Source: Dictyobacter arantiisoli
GTDB taxonomy: Bacteria; Chloroflexota; Ktedonobacteria; Ktedonobacterales; Ktedonobacteraceae
Direction of reading: 5' to 3'
Assembly (NCBI RefSeq): GCF_008326305.1
Contig: NZ_BIXY01000002.1
Span: 62,001-126,000, forward strand
DNA length: 64,000 nt
Under the pieces are notes generated by a model, which was not told the DNA's origin, made no database searches, and saw nothing but the letters and a program-made list of their open reading frames with translations. Position numbers and translations under genes: made by a program. This document shows positions 8,157 to 17,229 of the stretch, one piece after another (within the stretch, counting starts at the first letter, position 1; every line of letters starts with the position of its first letter).

Positions 8157-8229
8157 TGGACCTGAGGAGACTCGAACTCCTGACCTCCTCCATGCCATGG
8201 AGGCGCTCTACCAGCTGCGCTACAAGCCC
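8157..8229 (-). tRNA. tRNA-Ala (anticodon GGC)
   Basis: On the minus strand the sequence folds as a complete cloverleaf. The 7-bp acceptor stem is GGGCTTG with CAGGTCC (two G-U pairs). The D arm is AGCGCAGCTGGTAGAGCGC. The anticodon arm is CCTCC-ATGGCAT-GGAGG with anticodon GGC, and the T arm is AGGAG-TTCGAGT-CTCCT. The discriminator is A. The CCA end is not encoded (CCC follows). The G-U pair expected at position 3:70 for alanine identity is present. Confidence 0.95.
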
Positions 8230-8257
8230 ATATTGTGTTTGCCGCTTACAAGAAATA

Positions 8258-8286
8258 ATTATAGCAGGTCCTCTCCCTATTTGCAA
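8258..8286 (-). promoter_or_regulatory. Promoter of tRNA-Ala
   Basis: Read on the minus strand, TTGCAA (8281-8286) and TATAAT (8258-8263) are separated by 17 bp. The -10 box lies about 29 bp upstream of the tRNA 5' end. Confidence 0.7.
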
Positions 8287-8374
8287 TAGTTTTTTCGATT
8301 TTTTTTCTCTTTAAAATATTGCTTACTTGTTTCATTGTCTTCGTGTCTTTGGTTCTCCGTCTTTGCGGGTGAAA

Positions 8375-8590
8375 GCGGGGTGCAGGGGCGGCAGCCCATA
8401 GGTACGAACAGAAGGCTTTTCAAGCGGGATTGCAAAGGGCGGCCAGCCCTTTGCCGGGGTTTGGGGTGTCCACAAATCCCCCTTTTTCTTCTTTTCTTCG
8501 CCGCCGCATGCGGCGGCGAGAGGGATGTAAGAGACCGGGGCATAGCCCCGGGCCCCAGGTTAAGGGTTGTACCCTTAACAAATCCCCCCT
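8375..8590 (+). repeat. Dispersed multi-hairpin repeat, copy A
   Basis: This 216-bp element between tRNA-Ala and fumarase is about 85 percent identical by eye to copy E at 48.4 kb. It holds several hairpins in a row: AAAGGGC/GCCCTTT, a perfect 20-bp palindrome at 8499-8518, CGGGGC/GCCCCG, and GTTAAGGGT/ACCCTTAAC at 8559-8579. It begins GGGGTGCAGGGG. Apparent ORFs across it are products of its composition. The flanks 8287-8374 and 8591-8696 show no gene. Confidence 0.75.
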
Positions 8591-8696
8591 CCTCTCAATC
8601 CCCCGAAAAGATAGAGAGCCACATCATCCAGGGGATGTAGCTTACCGTGTGTAACCGCGCCGTAAATATACGGTTTTATATGATAATGATGTGCGG

Positions 8697-10097
8697 TTAG
8701 AGGCCGGGTTGGGTCATGCTTTCAGGATTCAGGATGCGGTCGAGTTCTGCGTCGGAGAGCTGGGTTTTTTCACGGGCAACTTCTCGGACGGTCTGGCCGG
8801 TTTGATGGGCCTGTTTCGAGATAGCTGCCGCTGCATCGTAGCCGATGACGGGGGCTAGCGAGGTACAAATCGCCAGGCCACGCTCGACCATCTCTGGTCC
8901 TTTGCTGGTTGCTTTGAGTCCCTTGATACATTGATGATCGAAGTTACGAGCCGCCGCCGCCAGCAGACTGATGGATTGCAGGATGTTGTGCGCTATCACT
9001 GGCATCATGACGTTGATTTCAAAGTTGCCGGATTGTCCAGCGATGGTGATGGTTGTATGGTTGCCTATGACCTGTGCGCAGACCATACAGACGGATTCCG
9101 CGATTACTGGATTCACTTTACCTGGCATGATCGAGCTGCCGGGTTGGACGGCAGGCAGTTCAATTTCGCCAATACCTGCGCGTGGGCCAGAGCCCAGCCA
9201 GCGAATATCGTTGGCGATTTTCATCAGGCTGACAGCGATTGTATTGAGCACTCCGCTGGCCTCGACCACGTTATCCATGGTGCTCTGGGCCTGGAAGTGA
9301 TTCCCTGTCTCTCTGACCTCAATACCGTTGAGTGTAGAGAGGCGTTCGCAGACACGAGTCGCGAAGACTGGATCGGTATTCACGCCTGTACCGACGGCTG
9401 TTCCTCCCAGTGCCACTTCTGACAGTTCACTCTGCGCATGATTCAGACGGATAATCGCACGCTCGATCTGACTCGTATAGCCCAGAAATTCCTGTCCCAG
9501 GCGAATCGGGGTTGCGTCTTGCAGATGGGTACGGCCAGTCTTAATCACAGGCATAAACTCTTCGGCTTTATCCCCCAGCGTATTCTGTAATCCCAGCAGG
9601 GCTGGAACTAATTCCTTTTCAATGCTGAGCTGGGCCGCAAGATGAATGGCACTTGGAATAACATCATTGGAGGATTGCCCAAAGTTGACATGGTCGTTGG
9701 GATGAACTTTTTTTGAGCCCCGTGCACCACCCAGTATCTCACTGGCCCGGTTGGCAATCACTTCGTTGGCATTCATATTAGTAGAGGTACCTGAGCCAGT
9801 TTGAAATATATCCAGTACAAAGTGTTGATCCAACTGCCCGTCGATAACCTCTTGCGATGCTTGCACGATAGCATCCGCGATAGTAGCATCGATATGCCCC
9901 AGGTCTGCATTTACCTGAGCTGCTACCTGCTTGATCTGTCCCAGTGCACGAATGAATGCACGTGGAAAACGTAGTTCACTGATGGGAAAATTGAGGACTG
10001 CACGTTGCGTACTTGCGCCATAGTAAACATGATTGGGTACCTGCATTTCACCCATAGAATCGCGCTCAATGCGGGTATTTTGAGTTGTCTGCGACAT
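8697..10097 (-). CDS. fumC: Class II fumarate hydratase
   Basis: A 466-residue homotetrameric fumarase converting fumarate and malate in the TCA cycle. The fumarase/aspartase signature GSSIMPGKVNPV is present. So are TGSGTSTNMNANEV near the N-terminus, SSNDVIPSAIH, the TGRTHLQDATP substrate-binding segment, and a small C-terminal domain. The family fold and length match FumC rather than aspartase. The start at 10097 is chosen because AGGAGG precedes that ATG by 5 bp. A ten-residue longer frame has no such site. It is a monocistronic gene. Confidence 0.93.
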   Translation of the reverse strand: MSQTTQNTRIERDSMGEMQVPNHVYYGASTQRAVLNFPISELRFPRAFIRALGQIKQVAAQVNADLGHIDATIADAIVQASQEVIDGQLDQHFVLDIFQTGSGTSTNMNANEVIANRASEILGGARGSKKVHPNDHVNFGQSSNDVIPSAIHLAAQLSIEKELVPALLGLQNTLGDKAEEFMPVIKTGRTHLQDATPIRLGQEFLGYTSQIERAIIRLNHAQSELSEVALGGTAVGTGVNTDPVFATRVCERLSTLNGIEVRETGNHFQAQSTMDNVVEASGVLNTIAVSLMKIANDIRWLGSGPRAGIGEIELPAVQPGSSIMPGKVNPVIAESVCMVCAQVIGNHTTITIAGQSGNFEINVMMPVIAHNILQSISLLAAAARNFDHQCIKGLKATSKGPEMVERGLAICTSLAPVIGYDAAAAISKQAHQTGQTVREVAREKTQLSDAELDRILNPESMTQPGL

Positions 10098-10160
10098 AGA
10101 ACCTCCTCTTCGAGCATGGTGTATCACTCAGTCATTATATCACCCCGCCGCGCTCTATTA

Positions 10161-10209
10161 ATTGTGTGGCGCATAAAATGTCCAAAGAACGTTTTATGCG
10201 CCACACAAT
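10161..10209. repeat. Dispersed 43-nt hairpin, copy 1
   Basis: Twenty-base arms 10161-10180 and 10190-10209 pair with one G-U or A-C position around a 9-nt loop. The central 43 nt, beginning and ending GTGTGG...CCACAC, matches the hairpin at 17.97-18.02 kb in length and layout, with paired base changes. It sits between the fumarase start and the promoter of the DUF402 gene. Confidence 0.75.
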
Positions 10210-10239
10210 GATATGCTTCAGACGTCAAGCCTTATCTTC

Positions 10240-10269
10240 TTGTTGCTCAGTGTAATCTTCGTCTATAAT
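10240..10269 (+). promoter_or_regulatory. Promoter for DUF402 gene
   Basis: TTGTTG (10240-10245) and TATAAT (10264-10269) are separated by 18 bp. The gene starts 47 bp after the -10 box. Confidence 0.5.
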
Positions 10270-10316
10270 TGTAGATATAAACTCGTCTGGCTGTAATTGG
10301 AAGAGGATAGGAAAAT

Positions 10317-10892
10317 ATGCTACTTGAGGTGACAATTCGGAAGCTCCTTGTGAATGGGGACCAGTGGGCTAGCTGGCGGGGCTATCATATCCCTGTTAGC
10401 GATCAGTATTTTGTGATTTGGACTCCCATGGGAACCGCCATGCATTGGAAGCCTGGAACATGGACCTCGGTCAAACATACCCTGGTCTATTTCTGGTCGG
10501 ATGCCTGGCATACGTTGCATGCTCACTATAACGATCAGGGAACATGCATTGGTGTCTATTGTGATGTGGTGCTTCCGCAAGCTTACGATAAACAAACTGC
10601 CAATGTTGCGCCGGAGCTTGTGTATATTGATCTCTATGTAGATGTCGTGGTCGAGGAAGATTTCAATGTCTATACAAAGGACCAGGAAGTTTTTGAGCGT
10701 GCTGCACGCAAATTCCCCCTGGTTAAGCAGTCCCGTCAGCAATCCTATGCGGCGCTAGATCTGCTTGAGCAGCAGGCTAAAAGCTGGACGGGACCTTTCG
10801 CAGTCATTCCACGCCAGCTTCCACGCACCGATTTTGCTCTGCTTGATCCCTTGACAGCAGCAGAGATCCTGCGTAGTGCCTCGCCTGCTTAA
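10317..10892 (+). CDS. DUF402-domain protein, possible nucleoside phosphatase
   Basis: This 191-residue cytoplasmic protein has the DUF402 barrel. The block YCDVVLPQAYD followed by YIDLYVDVVVEED (about 80-119) holds the acidic residues that bind metal in this family, which includes bacterial nucleoside tri/diphosphatases and FomD. The N-terminal part contains many Trp residues, as in relatives. The true substrate cannot be told. AGGATAGG precedes the ATG. The last 4 bp overlap the end of the convergent lipoprotein gene. Confidence 0.75.
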   Translation: MLLEVTIRKLLVNGDQWASWRGYHIPVSDQYFVIWTPMGTAMHWKPGTWTSVKHTLVYFWSDAWHTLHAHYNDQGTCIGVYCDVVLPQAYDKQTANVAPELVYIDLYVDVVVEEDFNVYTKDQEVFERAARKFPLVKQSRQQSYAALDLLEQQAKSWTGPFAVIPRQLPRTDFALLDPLTAAEILRSASPA

Positions 10893-11359
10893 ATTCTATC
10901 CAGGAAGACAATTTTCCAGAGCTTACCGTCTTTCTTCAGGGTGAGATGCGAATGATAATGCAGATGGGTGCTGCGATCAATGGTTGTGACCATACTGGTT
11001 GAATCGGTTGAGCCTGGATTGATCAACACGTCAGTCACAGGTCCATTATCGCCATCAGCTGCCTTTGCCATTTGGATAAAGACATCTTTGGTAAGCCGCT
11101 GACCTTTTTCTGTAGTGGCATTGTCTGTGAGATAACTATATGCGAGAGTATAATTTCTGGCTTTAATGGCCTGATAAAAACCAGCAACCGCCGGTATGCT
11201 CAATATAGCTGTTTTTGGCTCTGTTACAGGAGTGACATGACTACTTTGGCTACTTGTCCCCCGCGGAGGGCTAGCATTTGAGTTCGAGGAATCGCTACAG
11301 GCTACTAAAAAAAGTGTGCATAGCGCTATAAAAATACCTGAGAGAATGTATTTTTTCAT
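10889..11359 (-). CDS. Small lipoprotein with NTF2-like domain
   Basis: A 156-residue exported lipoprotein. The N-terminus MKK plus a hydrophobic stretch ends in the lipobox LVAC at about 18-21, followed by a Ser/Asn-rich linker. Residues about 58-156 resemble a DUF4878/NTF2-like lipoprotein domain: VAGFYQAIKARNYTLAYSYL, then a strand-rich part ending WKIVFLDRI. The function is unknown, though such domains often bind small ligands at the cell surface. It is convergent with the DUF402 gene. Confidence 0.75.
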   Translation of the reverse strand: MKKYILSGIFIALCTLFLVACSDSSNSNASPPRGTSSQSSHVTPVTEPKTAILSIPAVAGFYQAIKARNYTLAYSYLTDNATTEKGQRLTKDVFIQMAKAADGDNGPVTDVLINPGSTDSTSMVTTIDRSTHLHYHSHLTLKKDGKLWKIVFLDRI

Positions 11360-11734
11360 AAATCATTCGCCTTTCCTTTGATATCGTGTATTGTACTTAT
11401 ATAATCCCCAATCGACAAGCCTTTAGGGAAATTGTCAAAATTGTGAAAGATGCTTGAGAGATATCCACTTACGCAGGATCACCAGGCCTTACGTTAAGAA
11501 TTTGTAAATGGTATATTCTGATGTTTTGCGCAAAGAAAGAGTTCTTTGTTTGCTACTTTTTTCTGGCATTTGAACACCCTGTACCGCTCATGCTTTTCGA
11601 TAATTAGCTGCTCGCACTGCCTTCTAAAATACATTGATCCCAGCAATACTAATTATTCCACAAAATACGATTTCTCTCAGTTTATTATACCGTAAAAGTA
11701 CTTTATGACTACCTTTTTGCCGTAATGTTGTTAT

Positions 11735-11766
11735 TTACAATTCAATGATTTATACATTATAATGTA
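11735..11766 (+). promoter_or_regulatory. Promoter with palindromic -10 region
   Basis: TTACAA (11735-11740) and TATAAT (11758-11763) are 17 bp apart. The -10 box lies inside a perfect 14-bp palindrome, TACATTATAATGTA (11753-11766), a possible operator. It would drive the secreted propeller gene with a leader of about 165 nt. The rest of the AT-rich spacer 11360-11933 shows no gene. Confidence 0.5.
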
Positions 11767-11933
11767 CGAATATATAAACGAGAAAAACTACTTTATTTTG
11801 CTTATGATGTACTGTTTTTTTGCCTGCTTTTTCACACAAAAATAAACCTATTCCTAAAACAGTATCTCTTTATTCTATCTCTGTTTTCGATGCAACGTAT
11901 AGTGAACAATAACTGCAATGAAGGAGATTACGG

Positions 11934-14900
11934 ATGATTTCCCGGAATCTAGCTACTGAGAACAAGTACTTCAGTTCTATTTTTGGCCCCTCTTCTGATC
12001 CACGACGACGGCTTTATGGGGTGATCAGCGTTTTGATTTTGCTGGGTATTATTGGTGGAACATTTTTATCGCTCAATCTCTTCTCCCTTATATCAGCCCA
12101 TGCAGCAGCCAGCAATACTGCGGTGCTAACGTACAAAGGAGATAACTACCATACCGGTCAATATCCTAATGAGACGACATTAAATACGAGTAATGTGATT
12201 GCTTCCTCGTTTGGGAAGCGTATTTCCTATCCCGTTGATGGGCAGGTTTATGCGCAACCTCTTTATGTACCGAATGTCACTATAAATGGCTCTACTCATA
12301 ATGTGGTCTATGTGGCAACCGAGCATGATAGCCTCTATGCATTTGATGCCGACCAGACAACCTCCAAGGCCCCCATCTGGCAGACTTCACTTTTGGGCAA
12401 TGGGACTTCTCCCTCAAATGTCGATGTCTCCTGTAATGATATGATTCCTGAAGATGGTCTCTCCAGCACCCCGGTCATTGATCCTCAGACAAATACGCTC
12501 TATATCGTAGCTTTTACGAAAGAGAATGGAAACTTTATCTACCGTCTCCATGCGCTTGATCTGGCTTCAGGACAAGAGAAGGCCGGTAGCCCAACAATTA
12601 TTCAGGGCTCGGTTGCTGGTAAAGGTACGGGTAGTGTCAATGGAAAGATAACTTTCAATGCTCAATATGAGCGCCAACGTTCAGCACTGCTTCTCTCTAA
12701 TGGAAAGGTCTATGTCGCTTTTGGTTCCTTCTGTGATGTTGGTCCTTATCATGGTTGGATTATGAGCTATAGTTATAGCGGGGGCGTTTTACAGCAGTCT
12801 GCTATTTATAACTCTACTGCGAACGGCCAGGAGGGTGGCCTGTGGGCCGGCGGCGGCCCATTAGTAGCGGATAGTCAGGGGAATATCTACTTTAGCAGTG
12901 GTAATGGCGATTTCGATCTCAACGTCTCTGGTGGTGTCAATGCCAGTGACGCAATCCTCAAATTGACGTCCGACTTGAAGGTGTTGGATTACTTTGCTGC
13001 CTTCAATCAGGTCTGTTTGCAACAGGCTGATGCTGACCTTGGCTCTGGTGGCCCGTTACTCATCCCGGGTACGAGTCGTTTGATTCAAGCTGGTAAAGAG
13101 GGGCGTGTCTATGTGCTGAATACCAATAACATGGGCAAGTTCACCAACGATCCAAATTTGAGTTGCGCTTCTACATCCCCAGAACAAAAGCGCCAGGATG
13201 TTGATAAGATTGTGCAAGAGTTGTACCCCAAAATCATTGGCGGTATTTACACGGTACCTTCTTTCTATAACAATACGGTCTACTTTGGTGGTGTTCATGA
13301 CAACATCAAAGCATTTGCATATGATCCGACCACTGGCAAATTGTCAGCTGGACCGACTTCACAGTCAGCGGAAACCTACAATTTTACCGGTGGTAACACG
13401 GTTATCTCTAGCAACAATGGAGCAGCCGGAACAGGTGTGCTCTGGGTTATTGATCCACTGGGCATCCTGCGGGCATATGACCCGACTAATCTGAGCCGTG
13501 AGCTTTATAATAGCAATTCAGGCCGTGATTCTTTGGATAGCTATGTTAAATTCTCAACACCGATTGTCGCGAATGGTGAGGTATTTGTTGGTACAAAAAC
13601 CAGCCTGACCATTTACAGTACGTTGTCAACGCCTACCGGAACGCCAACACCAACGCCTACCGGAACACCAACACCACCTACTCCGACACCAACACCCGCT
13701 CCTGGTACTGCCAGCTTTAATAATGTTGGCATCAGTAGTGACACGCAGCCGGGAATTGGAAATTTCGATGGCGGCAATCGCAGCTACTCTGCCACAGCTC
13801 TGCTCTACAATGGTATTAATCCTGGTGACAATACATTCTACAAGGTCAGCTATAAAACAATGGTCTTTACCTGGCCGGATGTACCGGCTGGTCAGCCAGA
13901 TAACTACGTTCCAGCAGGTCAAACTATTCCCGTTAGCAATCCCATTGCTAATGCTAATCTGTTAGGGTTCCTGGGCGCTTCCAGTGGCGGACCAACCTAT
14001 GGTTCCGCAACCATTAATTATACAGATGGCTCAACTCAAAAGTTTACGCTTGGTTTTAGCGACTGGACTCTGGGAGGAGGCACAGCCCCTGTCTCTTTCG
14101 GTAATGGCAGACTGGCGACCATGTCGTATCGTAACACTGTGAATGGTTTCCAGGCCGTCAACAACTATGTGTTTTATGCGGATGTTACATTACAAGCAGG
14201 CAAGACTCCCCAGAGCGTTACGCTCCCGGCTCAAACGACGGGTGGACAAATGCACATTTTTGCCATCTCGACTGCTAATGGAACCATTACTACGAATCCA
14301 ACTCCTACTGTACCGTATAATAACGTGGGCATGTCTTCGGATACAGCGCCTGCGTCTGGCAATTTCGACGGCACTGCGAGCAATCCTGGCAGCAGTTATT
14401 CCTCCCAGGCCGCCCAGGCAGTCGGGCTTATTCCCGGTACATCTGTTTATTCTTATGGATCAACCTTCATCTGGCCTGCTGCCGATTCAGGTACACCCAA
14501 TAACTATGCTATTAATGGTCAAACGATTACCATTCCAATTTCGCCGGTTGCCAGTGCTCAAACCCTGACATTCCTGGGAGCCAGTACGAATGGAAACTCT
14601 CAAGGCTCAGCAACCATTACTTATGATGATGGATCAACCCAACCATTTATGCTTGGCTTTAGCGACTGGGTATTGGGTGGCGATATGCTGGCACCAGCGT
14701 ATAATAATAAGATCGCACTTTCCATGCCCTATCGTAACCAGCATACGGGCAAGCAGGCATTTAATACCTTTGTATTCTATACAGATGTCGCATTAGCGCC
14801 TGCAAAAAATATCGTGAGTGTGACATTGCCCACAACTACGACCGGTGGACAGATGCACATCTTTTCGGTCTCCACAAAGTCTGATCCAAGCCTGGCCGTA

Positions 14901-15458
14901 GCCCCATATAACAGTCGGGGAACCAGTGCTGATAATCAGCCAGCATCCGCAGCCTTTGATGCCGGTGGTGCCAGCTATTCCCGTCAGGCTCTGCAAAATG
15001 CCGGGGTGACTCCTGGTGGCAATTTCAATATGAATGGTGCTACCTTTATCTGGCCGAGCGGAGTTGGTGCGACGGCGAATAATTACATCGCAGGTGGACA
15101 GGTTGTACCGGTGAACTCCGTCTATGGCGCTACTACGATTGCCTTCCTTGGATCTTCCATTAACGGGCCTTCGCAAGGAAACATTACTATCACTTATGCA
15201 GATGGCAAAACCCAGACTGAGAGCCTTGGCTTTAGTGATTGGACGTTAAATGCAGGCAAGCAAGCGCCAACCTATGGTAATCAGACAGCATTTAAACTGC
15301 CCTATCGCAACACTCCAGGCGGGAAACAAAATGTTTCCACTTATGTGTTCGAGTCTGAATTTATCCTGAGCTATAATGAACCAGTAGTCAGCGTAACGTT
15401 GCCGACCTCGGCCCAGACCGCTGGTCATATGCACATCTTTAGCGTCGCCACTCACTAG
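11934..15458 (+). CDS. Secreted PQQ-like propeller protein with three C-terminal modules
   Basis: An 1174-residue exported protein. An N-terminal membrane segment (about 27-60) serves as signal or anchor. Residues about 65-560 form a PQQ-like beta propeller with blades such as NVVYVATEHDSLYAFDAD. A Thr/Pro linker (PTPTPTGTPTP, about 562-590) leads to three copies of a module of 155-165 residues. Each module starts near YNNxGxSxDTxP, carries FxWP, NxxxxGQ, LGFLGAS and LGFSDW, and ends in GGQMHIFxxS. This module also occurs at the end of glycosidases and surface proteins in Actinobacteria and Chloroflexi. Catalysis is not evident; carbohydrate or wall binding is likely. AAGGAG precedes the ATG. 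Confidence 0.75.
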   Translation: MISRNLATENKYFSSIFGPSSDPRRRLYGVISVLILLGIIGGTFLSLNLFSLISAHAAASNTAVLTYKGDNYHTGQYPNETTLNTSNVIASSFGKRISYPVDGQVYAQPLYVPNVTINGSTHNVVYVATEHDSLYAFDADQTTSKAPIWQTSLLGNGTSPSNVDVSCNDMIPEDGLSSTPVIDPQTNTLYIVAFTKENGNFIYRLHALDLASGQEKAGSPTIIQGSVAGKGTGSVNGKITFNAQYERQRSALLLSNGKVYVAFGSFCDVGPYHGWIMSYSYSGGVLQQSAIYNSTANGQEGGLWAGGGPLVADSQGNIYFSSGNGDFDLNVSGGVNASDAILKLTSDLKVLDYFAAFNQVCLQQADADLGSGGPLLIPGTSRLIQAGKEGRVYVLNTNNMGKFTNDPNLSCASTSPEQKRQDVDKIVQELYPKIIGGIYTVPSFYNNTVYFGGVHDNIKAFAYDPTTGKLSAGPTSQSAETYNFTGGNTVISSNNGAAGTGVLWVIDPLGILRAYDPTNLSRELYNSNSGRDSLDSYVKFSTPIVANGEVFVGTKTSLTIYSTLSTPTGTPTPTPTGTPTPPTPTPTPAPGTASFNNVGISSDTQPGIGNFDGGNRSYSATALLYNGINPGDNTFYKVSYKTMVFTWPDVPAGQPDNYVPAGQTIPVSNPIANANLLGFLGASSGGPTYGSATINYTDGSTQKFTLGFSDWTLGGGTAPVSFGNGRLATMSYRNTVNGFQAVNNYVFYADVTLQAGKTPQSVTLPAQTTGGQMHIFAISTANGTITTNPTPTVPYNNVGMSSDTAPASGNFDGTASNPGSSYSSQAAQAVGLIPGTSVYSYGSTFIWPAADSGTPNNYAINGQTITIPISPVASAQTLTFLGASTNGNSQGSATITYDDGSTQPFMLGFSDWVLGGDMLAPAYNNKIALSMPYRNQHTGKQAFNTFVFYTDVALAPAKNIVSVTLPTTTTGGQMHIFSVSTKSDPSLAVAPYNSRGTSADNQPASAAFDAGGASYSRQALQNAGVTPGGNFNMNGATFIWPSGVGATANNYIAGGQVVPVNSVYGATTIAFLGSSINGPSQGNITITYADGKTQTESLGFSDWTLNAGKQAPTYGNQTAFKLPYRNTPGGKQNVSTYVFESEFILSYNEPVVSVTLPTSAQTAGHMHIFSVATH

Positions 15459-15485
15459 CTACACTTTTCGGTGTGCTAACAGAAC

Positions 15486-15526
15486 AACAGGAGGGAGGGC
15501 TTAAAAAGCCCGCTCTCCTGTTTTTT
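15486..15526 (+). terminator. Intrinsic terminator of propeller gene
   Basis: AACAGGAG (15486-15493) pairs with CTCCTGTT (15515-15522), enclosing an inner GGGCTT/AAGCCC stem, and is followed by a run of T. It is a clear Rho-independent terminator 27 bp after the stop. Confidence 0.85.
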
Positions 15527-15606
15527 ATCCCCAACATTTGCAATCTGGATGTATCATGCAGAGAATAACCAAAGGAGATTTCTCATAGGATGAAGAGGAA
15601 GTAAGG

Positions 15607-15849
15607 ATGATGGTGCCTGATTTATCGGATGAGCTGCGCCAGCAATTGGGGCAACAGGGGATTGTGGATTTCAGTGAGGTGGCTCTGCGGCAGGCGCTTG
15701 AACAACGAGTAGCTACCTATACTCTGATCAAGTTAGCGGATTGGCCCGCCCGCCGTTGGAAATGTCACTACCGCCTGTTGGTTAAAGAGGCTGTATATGA
15801 CGCACAGAGCGTCCCTGAGGCCTATGCTCGCGCCATACTCTCTCTTTAA
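15607..15849 (+). CDS. Small hypothetical protein
   Basis: An 80-residue, probably cytoplasmic protein, not recognised. It begins with an acidic/polar helix-forming half (DELRQQLGQQG) followed by a basic aromatic segment (WPARRWKCHYRLL) and a short C-terminal helix. It has no signal peptide or membrane helix. Purine-rich GGAAGTAAGG lies just upstream of the ATG. It stands alone between the propeller terminator and a repeat element. It may be a real small gene given codon-like composition. Confidence 0.45.
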   Translation: MMVPDLSDELRQQLGQQGIVDFSEVALRQALEQRVATYTLIKLADWPARRWKCHYRLLVKEAVYDAQSVPEAYARAILSL

Positions 15850-15872
15850 GCCTTACGCTACTCCAATGCCCC

Positions 15873-16083
15873 CGCAAGGGAGTAGAGGGTGCAGGGGGAC
15901 AGTAGCTGCAAGGGAGGTGACAGTCCCACTGAAAGGAGCAGGGGGTGCAGGGGAAAAGCAGCTGCAAGGGAGGTGACAGTCCCACTGAAAGGAGCAGGGG
16001 GTGCAGGGGGACAGCAGTCCCACTGCCGGGGTGTGGGGTGTTCCCCACGCTTCCCTCATCTCTCTCCCCCGCCGAAGGCGGGA
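15873..16083 (+). repeat. Dispersed multi-hairpin repeat, copy B, with tandem duplication
   Basis: This copy shares GGGTGCAGGGGGACAG, GGTGTGGGGTGTTCCCCA and CGCCGAAGGCGG with the other members of the family. Its left part is duplicated in tandem with a 56-bp period (15904-15959 and 15960-16015), differing at only a few bases. The following 16084-16334 holds no gene. AAAGGAA at about 16317 serves panD. Confidence 0.7.
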
Positions 16084-16334
16084 TACAAGAGGCTTGACAT
16101 GCCCACAGGTCGCAACTCCAGGCCTTTCTGCATAGCGCATGGCTGGCACATGCCAACAAAAAGAAGGAAAAACAATACTTTCTTGTCTATACCGTTACCT
16201 TGTTCCTATACTGTTGCTAATTTACTATCCATATCGTTTATTATAGTGAGGTAGGGGAAAAAGGAATAAGCATTTTTAAGAATATCCCCCCTTGTTTTTC
16301 GTTATTCTAATACGGGAAAGGAACCGCTACACTT

Positions 16335-16757
16335 ATGCTACGTACCATGTGCAAAGGGAAGATTCATCGCGCCACTGTGACCCAAGCCGATTTGAATTAT
16401 ATCGGTAGCATCACGGTTGATCAGGATCTACTGGATGCCGCGAACATTTATCCTTACGAAAAGGTCCAGGTTGTGAACATTAATAATGGTTCTCGTCTGG
16501 AGACCTATACCATCGCGGGTGCTCGTGGTTCCGGCGTTATCTGCTTAAATGGTGCTGCAGCGCGTCTGACCGCTCCTGGCGATATCGTTATCATTATGAG
16601 CTATGCTTTGTATAGTGATGCTGAGATCCATGAATTGGTACCACAGATCGCTTTTGTGGATGAGAATAATCGTCTAACCGAGAAGAAAGAAGTTCCTCTG
16701 GTTGAGATGTTGCCCGATTATATTGATACATTAGAACCCGAAGTTGCTCTTTCCTAG
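16335..16757 (+). CDS. panD: Aspartate 1-decarboxylase proenzyme
   Basis: A 140-residue pyruvoyl enzyme that decarboxylates aspartate to beta-alanine for pantothenate and CoA synthesis. The self-cleavage site Gly-Ser is at residues 24-25 (YIGSITVD); Ser25 becomes the pyruvoyl group of the alpha chain. The [10 protein letters not shown] start, [18 protein letters not shown] and [12 protein letters not shown] motifs all match PanD, and the length is normal. The start is an ATG at the conserved N-terminus with GGAAAGGAA upstream. No other pantothenate gene is nearby. Confidence 0.95.
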   Translation: MLRTMCKGKIHRATVTQADLNYIGSITVDQDLLDAANIYPYEKVQVVNINNGSRLETYTIAGARGSGVICLNGAAARLTAPGDIVIIMSYALYSDAEIHELVPQIAFVDENNRLTEKKEVPLVEMLPDYIDTLEPEVALS

Positions 16758-17073
16758 TAGCTTCAAGTAGTCTGTTCATTCACCCTGAGGGGCTGGATGA
16801 ATTGCTACTTCCCTCTAGCCTAACAAACGTTAGTTAGTACGTTTCCTCTTACTGGCCCTCTTTTTCCCAGAGCACCATGCAGAAGCGCGCTATAATCATG
16901 CTCTTTCTTGTGATAGAAAGAGAAGCTCAATGATCCATATAGAGCTTAGCTGAAATCCATTGAATTATCGTGGAGGTTGTGGATATGTAGCCTCTGCGAT
17001 ATTTTTTGCTCGTTTTTCCTTTTTGCTTATCCCGATTAGAATACTTATAATGAATGGTATTGGTTTTCTTTAT
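16758..17073. other. Intergenic region between panD and repeat copy C
   Basis: There is no gene here. An imperfect stem near 16765-16812 may end panD transcription. TATAAT at 16891-16896 lies just before a perfect 8-bp hairpin (CTCTTTCT 16901-16908, AGAAAGAG 16915-16922), but a matching -35 box is not seen, so a small RNA is not claimed. Confidence 0.3.
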
Positions 17074-17160
17074 GCTGCCTTTGGCGGCGAGTAGAGAGAG
17101 GATGGGATGAGGACACCCCAAACTCCGTCAGGGGAACTGTTGCCCCTTTGCACCCCTGCT
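17074..17160 (-). repeat. Dispersed multi-hairpin repeat, copy C (inverted)
   Basis: Read on the minus strand this matches the core of copies B and D: GGGGTGCAAAGGGGCAACAG, TTCCCCTGACGG, GTTTGGGGTGTCC, then CGCCGCCAAAGGC. It is the shortest copy, about 87 bp, and the only one in reverse orientation here. It lies 70 bp upstream of recX. Confidence 0.65.
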
Positions 17161-17229
17161 TCCTTTGTGGTAGCGGAGAGTGTTGATGAGAGGTTAGGAC
17201 CATGAAAGGGAAAGGGGGCCATACTGCTT

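Noticed and set aside
8065-8289. Open frames overlapping the tRNA-Ala gene
   Set aside because: The segment is a complete cloverleaf with its own promoter and terminator on the minus strand. Protein frames there are spurious.
15782-16254. Several overlapping open frames across repeat copy B
   Set aside because: They translate the GC-rich repeat (Pro/Cys/Ser or Gly/Lys strings) on both strands and have no independent support. The same applies to frames over copies A, D and E.
16891-16922. Small RNA starting at a TATAAT followed by a hairpin
   Set aside because: No -35 box lies at a sensible distance and no terminator follows the hairpin.
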